DNA of 18,449 bases from CAYONP01 sp964405335 (GTDB lineage Bacteria; Armatimonadota; UBA10988): contig CAYONP010000107.1 in NCBI GenBank assembly GCA_964405335.1, positions 1 to 18,449 on the forward strand, in the 5' to 3' direction. The notes beneath the pieces are model-generated. The model searched no databases. It saw only the letters and a list, made by a program, of their open reading frames with translations, and was not told the DNA's origin. This document shows, piece by piece, positions 7,502 through 15,118 of the stretch. How positions within the stretch are numbered: position 1 is the first letter of the stretch; every line of letters begins with the position of its first letter. The translations under genes and the position numbers were made by a program.

Positions 7502-9250
7502 ATGGCAGGGCTACTGTCGGAGCAATCGGGCGAGCTCGAGGCCGGCCTGCGCGCCTGGCCCGAGCCGGAGGAGGCGGCCGTCGACCTGGCCGGGCTCGAT
7601 GCCGTGGTGGCCGACACGCAGAGCTTTGTCGCCACCACGCAACTGCTGCCCGACGAGGCCACGCGCCAGCGCCTGGCCGGCTATACCCGCGACCTGACCG
7701 AGCGGCGCGAGCAGTTGCTCAGCCCGCTGCAGATCGCTATTGTCGGTGGCACCGGGGTGGGCAAGTCGACGCTGCTCAACGCCCTCGCCGGCGAGCCGAT
7801 CGTGCGCATGTCCGACCAGCGGCCGTGCACCCAGGAGGTCTCGGCCTACGTCCACCAGGAGAACGAGCTGGTGGTCGATCCGGCGGCAATTCCCAAGGCC
7901 AACCGCCACACCCACGACCGCGAGCCGCTGCGCGACAAGATCCTGATCGACACGCCCGACTACGACAGCATCGATCGCGAGCACCGCAAGCGGCTGGCCG
8001 AGGCGCTGCGCTCGGCCGACGTCGTGCTCTGGGTCACCACCGCGGAGAAGTATGCCGACCTGGCCGGCGCCAACTGGATGCGCGAGTACGGCCCGGGCCG
8101 CCTGTTCGTCTTTCTGCTCAACCGCGCCGATGAGGGAATCGACGAGAGCATCCTCGACGATGTCCGCCGCCACTGCGCCGAGCTGGGCTTCGCCGACGCG
8201 CCACTGATGCTGGTCTCCGCGCGCCGCGCGCTGGAGGCCAAGCAAGGCCTCGGCGAGGCATTCGACGACGAGTTCGGCGCGCTCGAAGCGCTGCTCGAAC
8301 AGGAGCTCGACGCCAAGCGGATGCGGGCGATCAAAGAGGGCAACTACGAGCAGTTGGTGCAGCGCTTGGTCGGCCATGTCGCCGCGGCGGTACCGGCCGA
8401 CGGGCGAGACCGCCTGCGCCGCTGGCGCGAGGCGGGCGAGTCGGCCTATGACGAGCTGCACGGCGAGCTGACCAGTTGGCTGGCGCCCCGCGTCGAGGGC
8501 GACAAGCGGCTCGAGAAGCACATCGAGTACTGGTTCGGCACCGGCTTTGCCGGCCCGGTCGGCGGTGTGCTGACGCTGCTCTACGGCCTGCGCGCGGCGC
8601 TTTCACCGGTCTATCCCAAGCTCTGGCAGGTGAGTGAGATGCCCGACCTGGGCCTGGCCGAGGCCGACGACGAGACGGCTCGGCTAGCCGGCCAGGCCGA
8701 TGCCGCCGCGGCGCGGCTGCGCGCCCTCGGCACCGACATCGGCCTGCCCGGCGCCCAGGCCGACACCAATCTGCCGGCGATGCCCGACCTGGCCCGCGAC
8801 CTGGACCATCGCCTGCGCCGCGACCTGGGCGCCGCCGTCCGCGCGGCGCGGCTGGGCGAGAGCAAGCCGGTGCGCTGGATCAACATCCTGCTCAACACGC
8901 CGACGCTGATCCTGCTCATCGGCCTGCCCAGCTACCTCATTTGGGACCAGCTCCGGCCGCTCTACGGGCTCGAGCCGCTGCTCGACCCGGGCGCCTACCT
9001 CCAGTCGGCGGTGCTGGCCGTCCTGCTCTGGCTGGCGGCGGTGGCCTGGCTCGGCCAGGTGGCCGTCGGGGTGCGCACGCGGCGCTTCCTCGAGCGCCTC
9101 CGCACGCTGGTCGGCCGGGCCGTCGACGAGGTCGTGCGCGAGCCGCTGCTCGGCCGCCTCGAGCGCTATCTCGACGGCCTCGCCGGCGAGTACGAGACGC
9201 TCTGGGCGTTGCGCCGTCGGGCCGGCGGCGACGAGCCCACCGGCGGCTAA
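7502..9250 (+). CDS. Dynamin-like / YfjP-type large GTPase with C-terminal membrane hairpin (second of the pair)
   Basis: The protein has 582 residues. The start ATG 7502 follows AGGAG at 7493-7497 and lies 20 bp after the previous stop. The GTPase motifs are G1 GGTGVGKST (82-90), G2 Thr110, G3 DTPD (150-153) and G4 NRAD (207-210), more canonical than in its neighbour. A hydrophobic segment lies at ~344-365 (GPVGGVLTLLYGLRAAL). Two clear membrane helices follow at ~459-480 and ~499-521, then a charged helical end. A G domain, helical middle and late membrane hairpin is the plan of bacterial dynamin-like proteins, many of which are encoded as tandem, hetero-interacting pairs. The two GTPases share the GGTxVGKST loop but differ elsewhere, so they are probably anciently diverged partners. 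A ribosome-assembly role (Era/EngA type) seems unlikely given the membrane anchor. Confidence 0.8.
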   Translation: MAGLLSEQSGELEAGLRAWPEPEEAAVDLAGLDAVVADTQSFVATTQLLPDEATRQRLAGYTRDLTERREQLLSPLQIAIVGGTGVGKSTLLNALAGEPIVRMSDQRPCTQEVSAYVHQENELVVDPAAIPKANRHTHDREPLRDKILIDTPDYDSIDREHRKRLAEALRSADVVLWVTTAEKYADLAGANWMREYGPGRLFVFLLNRADEGIDESILDDVRRHCAELGFADAPLMLVSARRALEAKQGLGEAFDDEFGALEALLEQELDAKRMRAIKEGNYEQLVQRLVGHVAAAVPADGRDRLRRWREAGESAYDELHGELTSWLAPRVEGDKRLEKHIEYWFGTGFAGPVGGVLTLLYGLRAALSPVYPKLWQVSEMPDLGLAEADDETARLAGQADAAAARLRALGTDIGLPGAQADTNLPAMPDLARDLDHRLRRDLGAAVRAARLGESKPVRWINILLNTPTLILLIGLPSYLIWDQLRPLYGLEPLLDPGAYLQSAVLAVLLWLAAVAWLGQVAVGVRTRRFLERLRTLVGRAVDEVVREPLLGRLERYLDGLAGEYETLWALRRRAGGDEPTGG

Positions 9251-9306
9251 GGATTCGCCGCGGGCGGCCGATCGACTCTCAGCGGCGACACGCGCGGTCG
9301 AGGCCG

Positions 9307-11004
9307 ATGCCCGTCGATCTGAGCATGACCACCCCGGAGCCGGCTGCCCAGCGGCCGACCGACCTGACACGCCTCGAACTCGCGGCGCTGCGCACCGTCG
9401 CGCGCGCCGTGGCCGATGGCATGTCGCTCGATGAGACCGTTCGCTTCTGCCTCGACGAGACCCTCAGCCACCTCGGCCTCGACTTCGGCTGCGTCTACCT
9501 GCGCAAGCACGATTACCTGCTGCGTAGCGCCAGCCGCGGGCTGATGGTGCCCGGCGGGCCCGAGGGCATTCTGCCGCTCGACGACGCCGAGTGGGCCAAG
9601 CGGCCGCTGCTCGTCTCGCAGGGCGCCGAGGCCGACCGCGGCCACCTGCCCGCCGGCGTCTCGGGCAAGGCCTGGATGTCGCTGCCGCTGCGCGTGCGGA
9701 GCGACCTGGTCGGCGTGATGATCGTCGGCGGCTACGGCCGGCTGCCGTCCGAGCTGCCGCCGCTCGAGACGGCCCTCCGCGTGTCCGACCACATCGCCGC
9801 GGCGATCGACAACGCGGCGCGGTTCGAGCTCGTCCGCGGCATCCTCAACGACACCCGCGACGTGATCTTCCGCACCGACGCCGAAGGGCGCTTCACCGTG
9901 CTCAACGACGCCTGGCAAGAGACCATCGGCGAGCCGGTCCACGTCGCCCTGGGCCGCCGCTTCGCCGGCTACGTCGCCGAGGAGCAGCGCCGCTACCTGG
10001 GCGACGGCGTCCATTACGTAGTGCCCAAGGGTTGCGTCATCGGCCGGCGCACGCTGGCTTTCACCACCGCCGACGGCAATGTCCGTCACCTCGACGTGCT
10101 GGCCCGCCTGCTCAGCGACGACCGTGGCAAGGTGGTCGGCACCGCTGGCGTGCTGCGCGACGTCAGTCGCACTGTGCGCCAGGCGAAAGCGCTGGCCGAG
10201 GCCAACGCCGAACTGCGCGAGCGGGCCGTCGCGCTCGAGGCGGCCAACCGCGAGCTGGCCGAGGCCGATCGGCTCAAGTCCGAGTTTCTCGCCACCGTCA
10301 GCCACGAACTGAAGACGCCACTGGGCATCATGCTCGGCTACACCGAGATGCTCAGCGACGGCTTGCCCGATCCGGCCACGCCCGGCCAATGCGAGTACCT
10401 CCACGCGGTGCAGCAGAGCGGGCACGACCTGCGCGAGCTGATCAACAACGTGCTCGACCTCGCCTGCATCGAGGCCGGGCGGCTCGTCGTCGACACCGTC
10501 GCGGTGCGGCTGGATGAGGTAATCGAGCCGCTCCGCGACAGGGTCGCGCGGCGGGCGCGCGAGCGTGGCGTGACCGTCGAGCTGCCCAAGCCCGACCTGC
10601 CCTATCACCTCACCGCCGACCTCGACCGGCTGGTCCAGGTGCTCGACATCCTGATCGACAACGCGACCAAGTTCTCGCCCGACGGCGCCACCGTCACCGT
10701 CACCGCCGAGGCCACGCACGATCCGGAACCGCGCGCGACGGTCGACCCGGCCGGCGACGGCGACTACATCGCCCTGCGCGTGGCCGACCAGGGCATCGGC
10801 ATCGCGCCCGAACAGCACGAGCTGCTGTTCCGCAAGTTCGCCCAGGGCGACGGCAGCGCCACCCGGCAACACGGCGGGCTGGGCATCGGCCTGGTCATCG
10901 CCCGCGAGCTGGCCGAGCGCATGGGCGGGCGGCTCGACCTGTTCAGCGCGGGCGAGGGCCAAGGCACAACGGCGACCCTCGTCCTCCCCCGCGTCGACGG
11001 CTGA
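9307..11004 (+). CDS. Soluble sensor histidine kinase, GAF-PAS-HisKA-HATPase
   Basis: The protein has 565 residues without a signal peptide or membrane helix. A GAF domain spans ~20-165 (ETLSHLGLDFGCVYLRK) and a PAS domain ~173-290 (DVIFRTDAEGRFTVLND). A coiled-coil linker at ~290-320 rich in Ala/Glu (ALEAANRELAEADRLKSEF) leads to HisKA, with phospho-acceptor His333 in TVSHELKTPLG. The HATPase domain carries the N box (Asn452 in LIDNATKFSP), the G1 box DQGIGI (494-499) and the G2 box GGLGIG (523-528). All catalytic motifs are intact. ATG 9307 follows GAGG at 9300-9303 with short spacing; ATG 9325 is an alternative. No response regulator is encoded nearby, so this is an orphan kinase. It lies 56 bp after the second GTPase and ends the plus-strand run. 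Confidence 0.9.
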   Translation: MPVDLSMTTPEPAAQRPTDLTRLELAALRTVARAVADGMSLDETVRFCLDETLSHLGLDFGCVYLRKHDYLLRSASRGLMVPGGPEGILPLDDAEWAKRPLLVSQGAEADRGHLPAGVSGKAWMSLPLRVRSDLVGVMIVGGYGRLPSELPPLETALRVSDHIAAAIDNAARFELVRGILNDTRDVIFRTDAEGRFTVLNDAWQETIGEPVHVALGRRFAGYVAEEQRRYLGDGVHYVVPKGCVIGRRTLAFTTADGNVRHLDVLARLLSDDRGKVVGTAGVLRDVSRTVRQAKALAEANAELRERAVALEAANRELAEADRLKSEFLATVSHELKTPLGIMLGYTEMLSDGLPDPATPGQCEYLHAVQQSGHDLRELINNVLDLACIEAGRLVVDTVAVRLDEVIEPLRDRVARRARERGVTVELPKPDLPYHLTADLDRLVQVLDILIDNATKFSPDGATVTVTAEATHDPEPRATVDPAGDGDYIALRVADQGIGIAPEQHELLFRKFAQGDGSATRQHGGLGIGLVIARELAERMGGRLDLFSAGEGQGTTATLVLPRVDG

Positions 11005-11057
11005 AATAGGGACGGACCCAATTCCCGGCGCGCCGGGAATTGGGTCCGTCCCTATTT
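11004..11057. terminator. Perfect 54-bp palindrome in convergent gap; probable bidirectional terminator or REP-like repeat
   Basis: Positions 11004-11030 and 11031-11057 are exact reverse complements: 27-bp arms with no spacer, centred on GGCG|CGCC. The arms begin AAATAGGGACGGACCCAATT. The transcript would fold into a very strong hairpin on either strand, followed by U-rich CCUAUUU on both sides. This suits a terminator shared by the kinase gene (+) and troD (-). The first base is also the last base of the kinase stop codon. Such a long, perfect palindrome with a sharp boundary suggests an inserted repeat rather than a sequence evolved in place. A copy elsewhere in the genome would settle this. 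Confidence 0.7.
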
Positions 11058-11072
11058 CCCGGCTCGGCGCCC

Positions 11073-11120
11073 GGGTGGCACGCCGGCGCGGACGGACACG
11101 CCGTTGGCGTGTCGCTACCC
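11073..11120. repeat. REP/REPIN-like element read on the minus strand, GTAG head overlapping the troD stop
   Basis: The hairpin has stem GACACGCC (11095-11102), loop GTT and stem GGCGTGTC (11106-11113), and is followed by GCTACCC. On the minus strand this reads GGGTAGC and then the hairpin, so it is a GTAG-headed REP. At the other side GGGTGGCACGCC (11073-11084) looks like a decayed inverted copy of GGGTAGCGACACGCC. Together the two would form a REPIN-like doublet. The complement of CTA at 11115-11117 is the TAG stop of troD. The stem differs from those at 1464 and 4701, so this would be a third REP sequence family. Confidence 0.6.
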
Positions 11121-12224
11121 TTGCACCACCGCCCGCCGCGCTTGGTCCAGGCCGTCGGCGGTCAGCTCGGCTTGGCCGTTGCGGAGCTCGACCCGCTGTT
11201 CGGACAGCGCTTGGCGCAGCACCCGGCGGGTTAGTTCGGCGGGCCAGCCGAGATGCTGGTGCAGCGTCGCCACGGCGCTCTCCTCGGGTGCCTCGGGCCG
11301 GCTCTGGTGGTGCAGCAGGTGGACCAGCAGCATCTGCTCGCGGAAGCTCAGCCGCTGCCGCGCGTGCCGCCGCGCTTGCGCCAGCAGCCCGCGGCCGGGC
11401 GCGAGCAGCCAGGCCGCGGCGAAGAGCAGCCCCTGGGTCGCCGCCACGGCGCCGGCGATGTTGCTGTCGAGCCGCAGCGCCAGGCGATGACCGGCCAGCG
11501 CGCCGGCCACCCCGAGTCCGACGGCGAGCGGGAGCATCACGCCCAGGCGGTGGGTGAGCAGATAGGCCGCCGCCGGCGGGGCCACCATCAGGGCGACGAC
11601 CAGCACCGAACCGACCGCGTCGAACGCGCCGACGGCGGTGAGCGAGACCAGGGCCATGAGCAGGTAGTGCATCAGCCGCGGTCGGAAGCCGAGCGACTCG
11701 GCCAGCGCAGGGTCGAACGTGGCGAGCTTCAGCTCTTTGTAGAAGGCGGCGATGAAGGCCAGGTTGAGCAGCAGCACGCCGCCCATGACCCACAGCGCGC
11801 GCGGGCCGAGGTCGTGCGCGCCGAGGCGGAAGCGGTTCAGCGGCGCGAAGGCCAGCTCGCCGAGCAGCACTGCGTCGGTGTCGAGGTGAACATTGCGCGC
11901 GCCGCGAGCGATCAGAATCACCGCGATGGCGAAGAGCAGGGGGAAGACCAGGCCGATGGCCGCATCCGACTTCACCAGCCGGGTGCCCTGCAGCAGCTCG
12001 ACCAGCCAGACGGTGAGCACGCCGGTGGCCGCCGCGCCGACCAGCATCAGCGGCGTCTCGACGGTGCCGGCGACGAAGAAGGCGACGACGATACCGAGCA
12101 GCACCGAGTGGCTGATCGCGTCGGAGAGCATGGCCGACTCGCGCAGGACCAGGAACACGCCGGGCAGGGCGCAGGCCGCGGCGACCACCGCGGCGACGAG
12201 CTGGATCTCGGTGAACGAGGTCAT
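11115..12224 (-). CDS. troD: Mn/Zn/Fe ABC transporter permease with C-terminal winged-helix-like tail (TroD-like)
   Basis: The protein has 369 residues. The first ~285 form a multi-helix ABC-3 family permease, with the family motifs LSDAISHSVLLGIV near the N-terminus and DAVGSVLVVALMVAPPAAAY later. Residues ~290-369 are a soluble extension that reads like a winged helix (LSFREQMLLVHLLHHQ, LGWPAELTRRVLRQALSEQR, then AELTADGLDQARRAV). The start ATG 12224 overlaps the upstream permease stop (ATGA). The stop TAG is supplied by the GTAG head of a REP-like hairpin. Together with the upstream permease it should form the membrane channel fed by the TroA-like lipoprotein. Which metal is carried cannot be decided from the sequence. 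Confidence 0.88.
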   Translation of the reverse strand: MTSFTEIQLVAAVVAAACALPGVFLVLRESAMLSDAISHSVLLGIVVAFFVAGTVETPLMLVGAAATGVLTVWLVELLQGTRLVKSDAAIGLVFPLLFAIAVILIARGARNVHLDTDAVLLGELAFAPLNRFRLGAHDLGPRALWVMGGVLLLNLAFIAAFYKELKLATFDPALAESLGFRPRLMHYLLMALVSLTAVGAFDAVGSVLVVALMVAPPAAAYLLTHRLGVMLPLAVGLGVAGALAGHRLALRLDSNIAGAVAATQGLLFAAAWLLAPGRGLLAQARRHARQRLSFREQMLLVHLLHHQSRPEAPEESAVATLHQHLGWPAELTRRVLRQALSEQRVELRNGQAELTADGLDQARRAVVQG

Positions 12225-13333
12225 GGCGCTGCTCGCCGGCGAGCCGCTTCGGCCCGCCCCGCCGGGGTCAGCCGCCAGCCGCCGTTGGCGGTGACCAGTC
12301 CTAGTTCGGCCAGGCCGCGGAGCGCCGGCAGCGGGTCGAGCAGGCCGGCCCGCATGGCGCGCAGCGCCGCCACGTCGTGCGGCCGCTCCTCGCCAGGGTG
12401 CTGCGCCTCGAGTTCGGCCAGGTCGAGCAGCACCGCCTCACGGGCGAGTTGTCGCCGGCTGCGAGCCCGCCGCGCCGCCGCGCTGACCAGTCCACGGTTC
12501 GGCGCGAAGAGCAGCGACGCGCCGACCAGCGCCATCGCCACCAGGACAATTACCGGCCCGGTGGGCAACTGCTCGGCGCTGCTGCTGATCAACGCCCCGG
12601 CCACGCCCGAGCCGGCGCCGAACAGCGCGGCCAGGGCGATCATGACGCCGAGCCGATCGGTCCATTGCCGCGCCGCCGCCGCCGGGGCAACCAGAATGGC
12701 GCTCATCAGCACCACGCCGACCGCCTGCAGCCCGACCACGATGGCGATCACCAACATGGCGGTCAGCAGCAGGTCGAGCGCGACGACGGGCAGGCCCAGG
12801 CTGGCGGCATAATCGGGGTCAAAGCTGCACAGCTTCAGCTCTTTCCAGAACAGAGCGAGGAGCAGCAACGCCGCGCCGGCGACGCCGCTCATCGCCAGCA
12901 CGTCGCCGGTCATCAGCGTCGCGGCCTGGCCGAACAGGTAGCGGTCGAGCCCGGCCTGCGAGGCGTGGCCGGTCTGCTGCACGTAGGTCAGCAGCGCCAG
13001 GCCGAGGCCGAAGAAGACCGACAGGACCAGCGCCATCGCCGTGTCGGTTTTGATTCGCGTCGAGCGCACCACACCGCCGAGCAGCAGCGCGGCGAGCAGG
13101 CCCGAGGCGGCCGCGCCGAGCATCAGCACCAGCGGCGCCTTGCTGCCGCCGGTGAGCAGGAAGGCGAGCACCACGCCGGGCAGCGCCGCGTGCGACATGG
13201 CGTCGCCGAGCAGGCTCTGCCGGCGGAGCAGCGCCAGGCTGCCGAGCACCCCCGCGGCGACACCCAGCACCGCCGCGCCGAGGACCACGGTTCGGACGGT
13301 GTAGTCGAGCCAGAGATCGGCCAGCGCCGCCAT
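12221..13333 (-). CDS. troC: Mn/Zn/Fe ABC transporter permease with C-terminal winged-helix-like domain (TroC-like)
   Basis: This 370-residue ABC-3 permease shows LLGDAMSHAALPGVV near residue 42 and GLQAVGVVLMSAILVAPAAA in the central part, plus FWKELKLCSFDP, which the second permease repeats as FYKELKLATFDP. Membrane helices fill ~1-285. Residues ~290-370 are a soluble winged-helix-like tail (REAVLLDLAELEAQHPGEE, LRGLAELGLVTANGGWRLT) recalling the DtxR-like C-terminal domains known in TroC-type permeases. ATG 13333 lies one base after the troB stop. A longer open frame continues upstream to 13702 but overlaps troB and is not coding. The end overlaps troD by ATGA. Metal specificity is not determined. 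Confidence 0.9.
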   Translation of the reverse strand: MAALADLWLDYTVRTVVLGAAVLGVAAGVLGSLALLRRQSLLGDAMSHAALPGVVLAFLLTGGSKAPLVLMLGAAASGLLAALLLGGVVRSTRIKTDTAMALVLSVFFGLGLALLTYVQQTGHASQAGLDRYLFGQAATLMTGDVLAMSGVAGAALLLLALFWKELKLCSFDPDYAASLGLPVVALDLLLTAMLVIAIVVGLQAVGVVLMSAILVAPAAAARQWTDRLGVMIALAALFGAGSGVAGALISSSAEQLPTGPVIVLVAMALVGASLLFAPNRGLVSAAARRARSRRQLAREAVLLDLAELEAQHPGEERPHDVAALRAMRAGLLDPLPALRGLAELGLVTANGGWRLTPAGRAEAARRRAAP

Positions 13334-13334
13334 G

Positions 13335-14099
13335 CTAGTCCCCCGCCGGCACGGGCTCGGCGGTGCGGGCGAGGAAGCCGACCCGCCCGCCATAGGTCTC
13401 GCGCAGGTTGTCGTCGGTGAAGACCTCGGCGACCGGCCCGGCGGCGATGCGGCGCACGTTGAGCAGCAGCACCTGGTCGAAGTACTCGGGCACCGTCTGC
13501 AGGTCGTGGTGCACCGCGACGACGGTCCGCCCCGCCGCGCGCAGCTCCTGCAGCAGGGCGACAATGGCCCGCTCGGTGGTCGCGTCGACGCCCTGGAACG
13601 GCTCGTCCATGAAGTAGATCGGCGCCTCCTGGACCAGCGCCCGGGCGAGGAACACCCGCTGCTGCTGGCCGCCCGAGAGCTGGCTGATCTGCCGGTTGGC
13701 ATAGTCGCGCATGCCGACCCGACCGAGCGCCTCGACGGCGAGCTCGCGCTCGCGACGGCCGGGCCGACGCAGCCAGCCGAGCTCGCCGTAGCGGCCCATC
13801 ATGACCACGTCGAGCACGGTGGTCGGGAAGTCCCAGTCGACCGAGCCGCGCTGCGGTACATAGCCGACCCGGCGGCGCTGCTCGCGGTACGGCCGGCCGG
13901 CGATGCGCACCTCGCCGGCCGCCGGGCGGAGCAGGCCGAGAATGCTCTTCAGCAGCGTGGTCTTGCCCGCGCCGTTGGGGCCGACGATAGCCATCAGCAC
14001 GCCGTGCGGCACCGCCAGGTCGACGTCCCACAGCGCCGGCCGCTCGCCGTAGGCCACGGTCAGGTCGGTGACCTCGATCGCCGGCGGCTCGGGCGTCAT
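13335..14099 (-). CDS. troB: Mn/Zn/Fe ABC transporter ATP-binding protein (TroB-like)
   Basis: The 254-residue ATPase has every ABC motif: Walker A GPNGAGKTT (40-48), Q-loop Gln83, signature LSGGQ (141-145), Walker B IYFMDEP (161-167) and H-loop His198. The stretch YVPQRGSVDWDFPTTV is characteristic of ATPases of the Mn/Zn/Fe chelate uptake family (TroB, MntB, ZnuC, SitB). It powers metal import with the two permeases encoded downstream. The start ATG overlaps the substrate-binding protein stop (ATGA at 14096-14099), which supports co-translation. Its stop is one base before the troC start. Confidence 0.94.
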   Translation of the reverse strand: MTPEPPAIEVTDLTVAYGERPALWDVDLAVPHGVLMAIVGPNGAGKTTLLKSILGLLRPAAGEVRIAGRPYREQRRRVGYVPQRGSVDWDFPTTVLDVVMMGRYGELGWLRRPGRRERELAVEALGRVGMRDYANRQISQLSGGQQQRVFLARALVQEAPIYFMDEPFQGVDATTERAIVALLQELRAAGRTVVAVHHDLQTVPEYFDQVLLLNVRRIAAGPVAEVFTDDNLRETYGGRVGFLARTAEPVPAGD

Positions 14100-15094
14100 C
14101 CGTCACCTCGCAGCGCGGTGACGATGGTGGTCATGTTGGCCCGCACCATGCCGAGGTAGCTGCCCGCCTCGCCGTCCGGCTCGCCCAGCGCGTCGGAGTA
14201 GAGCTGGCCGCCGATGGCCACCTCGTGTCCGCGCGCCCGGGCGGCCGCCTGCACCGCCTCGATGGTCCGCGTCGGCACCGACGACTCGACGAAGATCGCC
14301 GGCACACGCCGGCTGACAATCAGGTCGCACAGGCGCTGCACGTCGGCCGTGCCGGCCTGCGCCGCGGTGCTGATGCCCTGCAGGCCGTGGACCTCGAACC
14401 CGTAAGCCCGGCCGAAGTACTGAAACGCATCGTGCGCGGTGACCAGCACGCGCCGCTCGGGCGGCAGGCTCTCGGCCTGCTCGCGGCACCAGGCATGGAG
14501 CGCGTCGAGCTCGGCCTGATAGGCCTCCATCCGCGCGCGGTAGTCCTCGGCATGTTCGGGGTCGTGGCCGGCCAGCACCGCCGCCACCTGCTGCGCCACG
14601 TGGCTCCACAGGGTGACGTCGAACCAGACGTGCGGGTCCTTCGGCCCGGCGTCGGGCGAACTCGAGTCCCAGCCGAGCAGGCGGCTGTCGCCCAGCGTGC
14701 CGCAGGCCGCTTCGGTGGCCCGGCCCTGCTCGCCAATCTGCTCGAGCACCTCGCCGAGCTTGCCCTCGAGGTGCAGCCCGTGATAGAGCACCAGGTCGGC
14801 GCCGGTCAGCTTGTCGATGTCCGACGCCGACGCCTGGTACAAGTGCGGATCGACGCCCGGCCCCATCAGCCCGGTCACCGCCACGTCGTCGCCGCCGATC
14901 ACCCTGACCAGGTCGGTCAGCAGCGTCGTGGTGGTGGTCACCTTCAGCTTGGCCTCTACCGGCGGGTCGCCGAGCACGGCCGCCGGCGCCTGGTTCGGCG
15001 CGGGCCGCGAACAGGCGGCGAGCAGGAGCAGCCATGCAACCAAACCAGCACGCCCGATCAGCAGCATCGCCGGGACCCCTTTATGCCGTCGCAT
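14096..15094 (-). CDS. troA: Metal-binding lipoprotein of the Mn/Zn/Fe ABC transporter (TroA-like)
   Basis: The 332-residue protein starts with a basic stretch (MRRHK), a hydrophobic core and the lipobox LAAC, giving lipidated Cys28. The four expected metal ligands are visible: His84 (GVDPH), His155 (DPHVW), His221 (TAHDAF) and Asp301 (YSDAL). The last two spacings equal those I recall for Treponema TroA. The His-rich loop of ZnuA is absent, favouring a TroA/MntA-type Mn, Zn or Fe binder. ATG 15094 has an AAGAG-like SD and keeps the basic n-region. ATG 15067, with AAGGGG 8 nt upstream, would give 323 residues and is a real alternative. It is the first gene of the operon, behind a promoter with a DtxR/MntR-like dyad. 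Confidence 0.92.
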   Translation of the reverse strand: MRRHKGVPAMLLIGRAGLVAWLLLLAACSRPAPNQAPAAVLGDPPVEAKLKVTTTTTLLTDLVRVIGGDDVAVTGLMGPGVDPHLYQASASDIDKLTGADLVLYHGLHLEGKLGEVLEQIGEQGRATEAACGTLGDSRLLGWDSSSPDAGPKDPHVWFDVTLWSHVAQQVAAVLAGHDPEHAEDYRARMEAYQAELDALHAWCREQAESLPPERRVLVTAHDAFQYFGRAYGFEVHGLQGISTAAQAGTADVQRLCDLIVSRRVPAIFVESSVPTRTIEAVQAAARARGHEVAIGGQLYSDALGEPDGEAGSYLGMVRANMTTIVTALRGDG

Positions 15095-15104
15095 CAGTTA
15101 CTCT

Positions 15105-15118
15105 TTAGACATGGCTAA
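15105..15118. promoter_or_regulatory. DtxR/MntR-like operator dyad over the troA transcription start
   Basis: The 14-bp sequence TTAGACATGGCTAA is a near-perfect dyad (TTAGnCATGnCTAA). Its TTAG/CTAA arms recall DtxR/IdeR/MntR-family boxes. It begins at the last base of the predicted -10 element and covers the expected +1 near 15111, where a bound metalloregulator would block transcription. The regulator gene is not in the window. This is pattern-based only. Confidence 0.5.

Noticed and set aside
9251..9306. Possible promoter or hairpin between the second GTPase and the kinase
   Set aside because: No convincing -35/-10 pair or stable stem was visible in these 56 bp.
9247..11793. 848-codon minus-strand open frame
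   Set aside because: It lies antisense to the fully motif-supported histidine kinase and runs through the palindromes. Long antisense frames are expected at this GC level, and its composition (Arg/Gly/Ala/Gln) is not protein-like.
11253..12812. 519-codon plus-strand open frame over the permease genes
   Set aside because: It is antisense to two ABC-3 permeases with clear motifs and ATGA coupling; the sequence is His/Gln/Arg-rich shadow.
13334..13702. Upstream extension of the TroC-like frame
   Set aside because: It overlaps troB, which has all ABC motifs. The extension is Arg/Ser/Pro-rich, whereas ATG 13333 sits one base after the troB stop.
14096..15094. Assignment of the binding protein as zinc-specific ZnuA
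   Set aside because: The His-rich loop typical of ZnuA is missing. The ligand set His-His-His-Asp occurs across TroA/MntA proteins and does not settle the metal.
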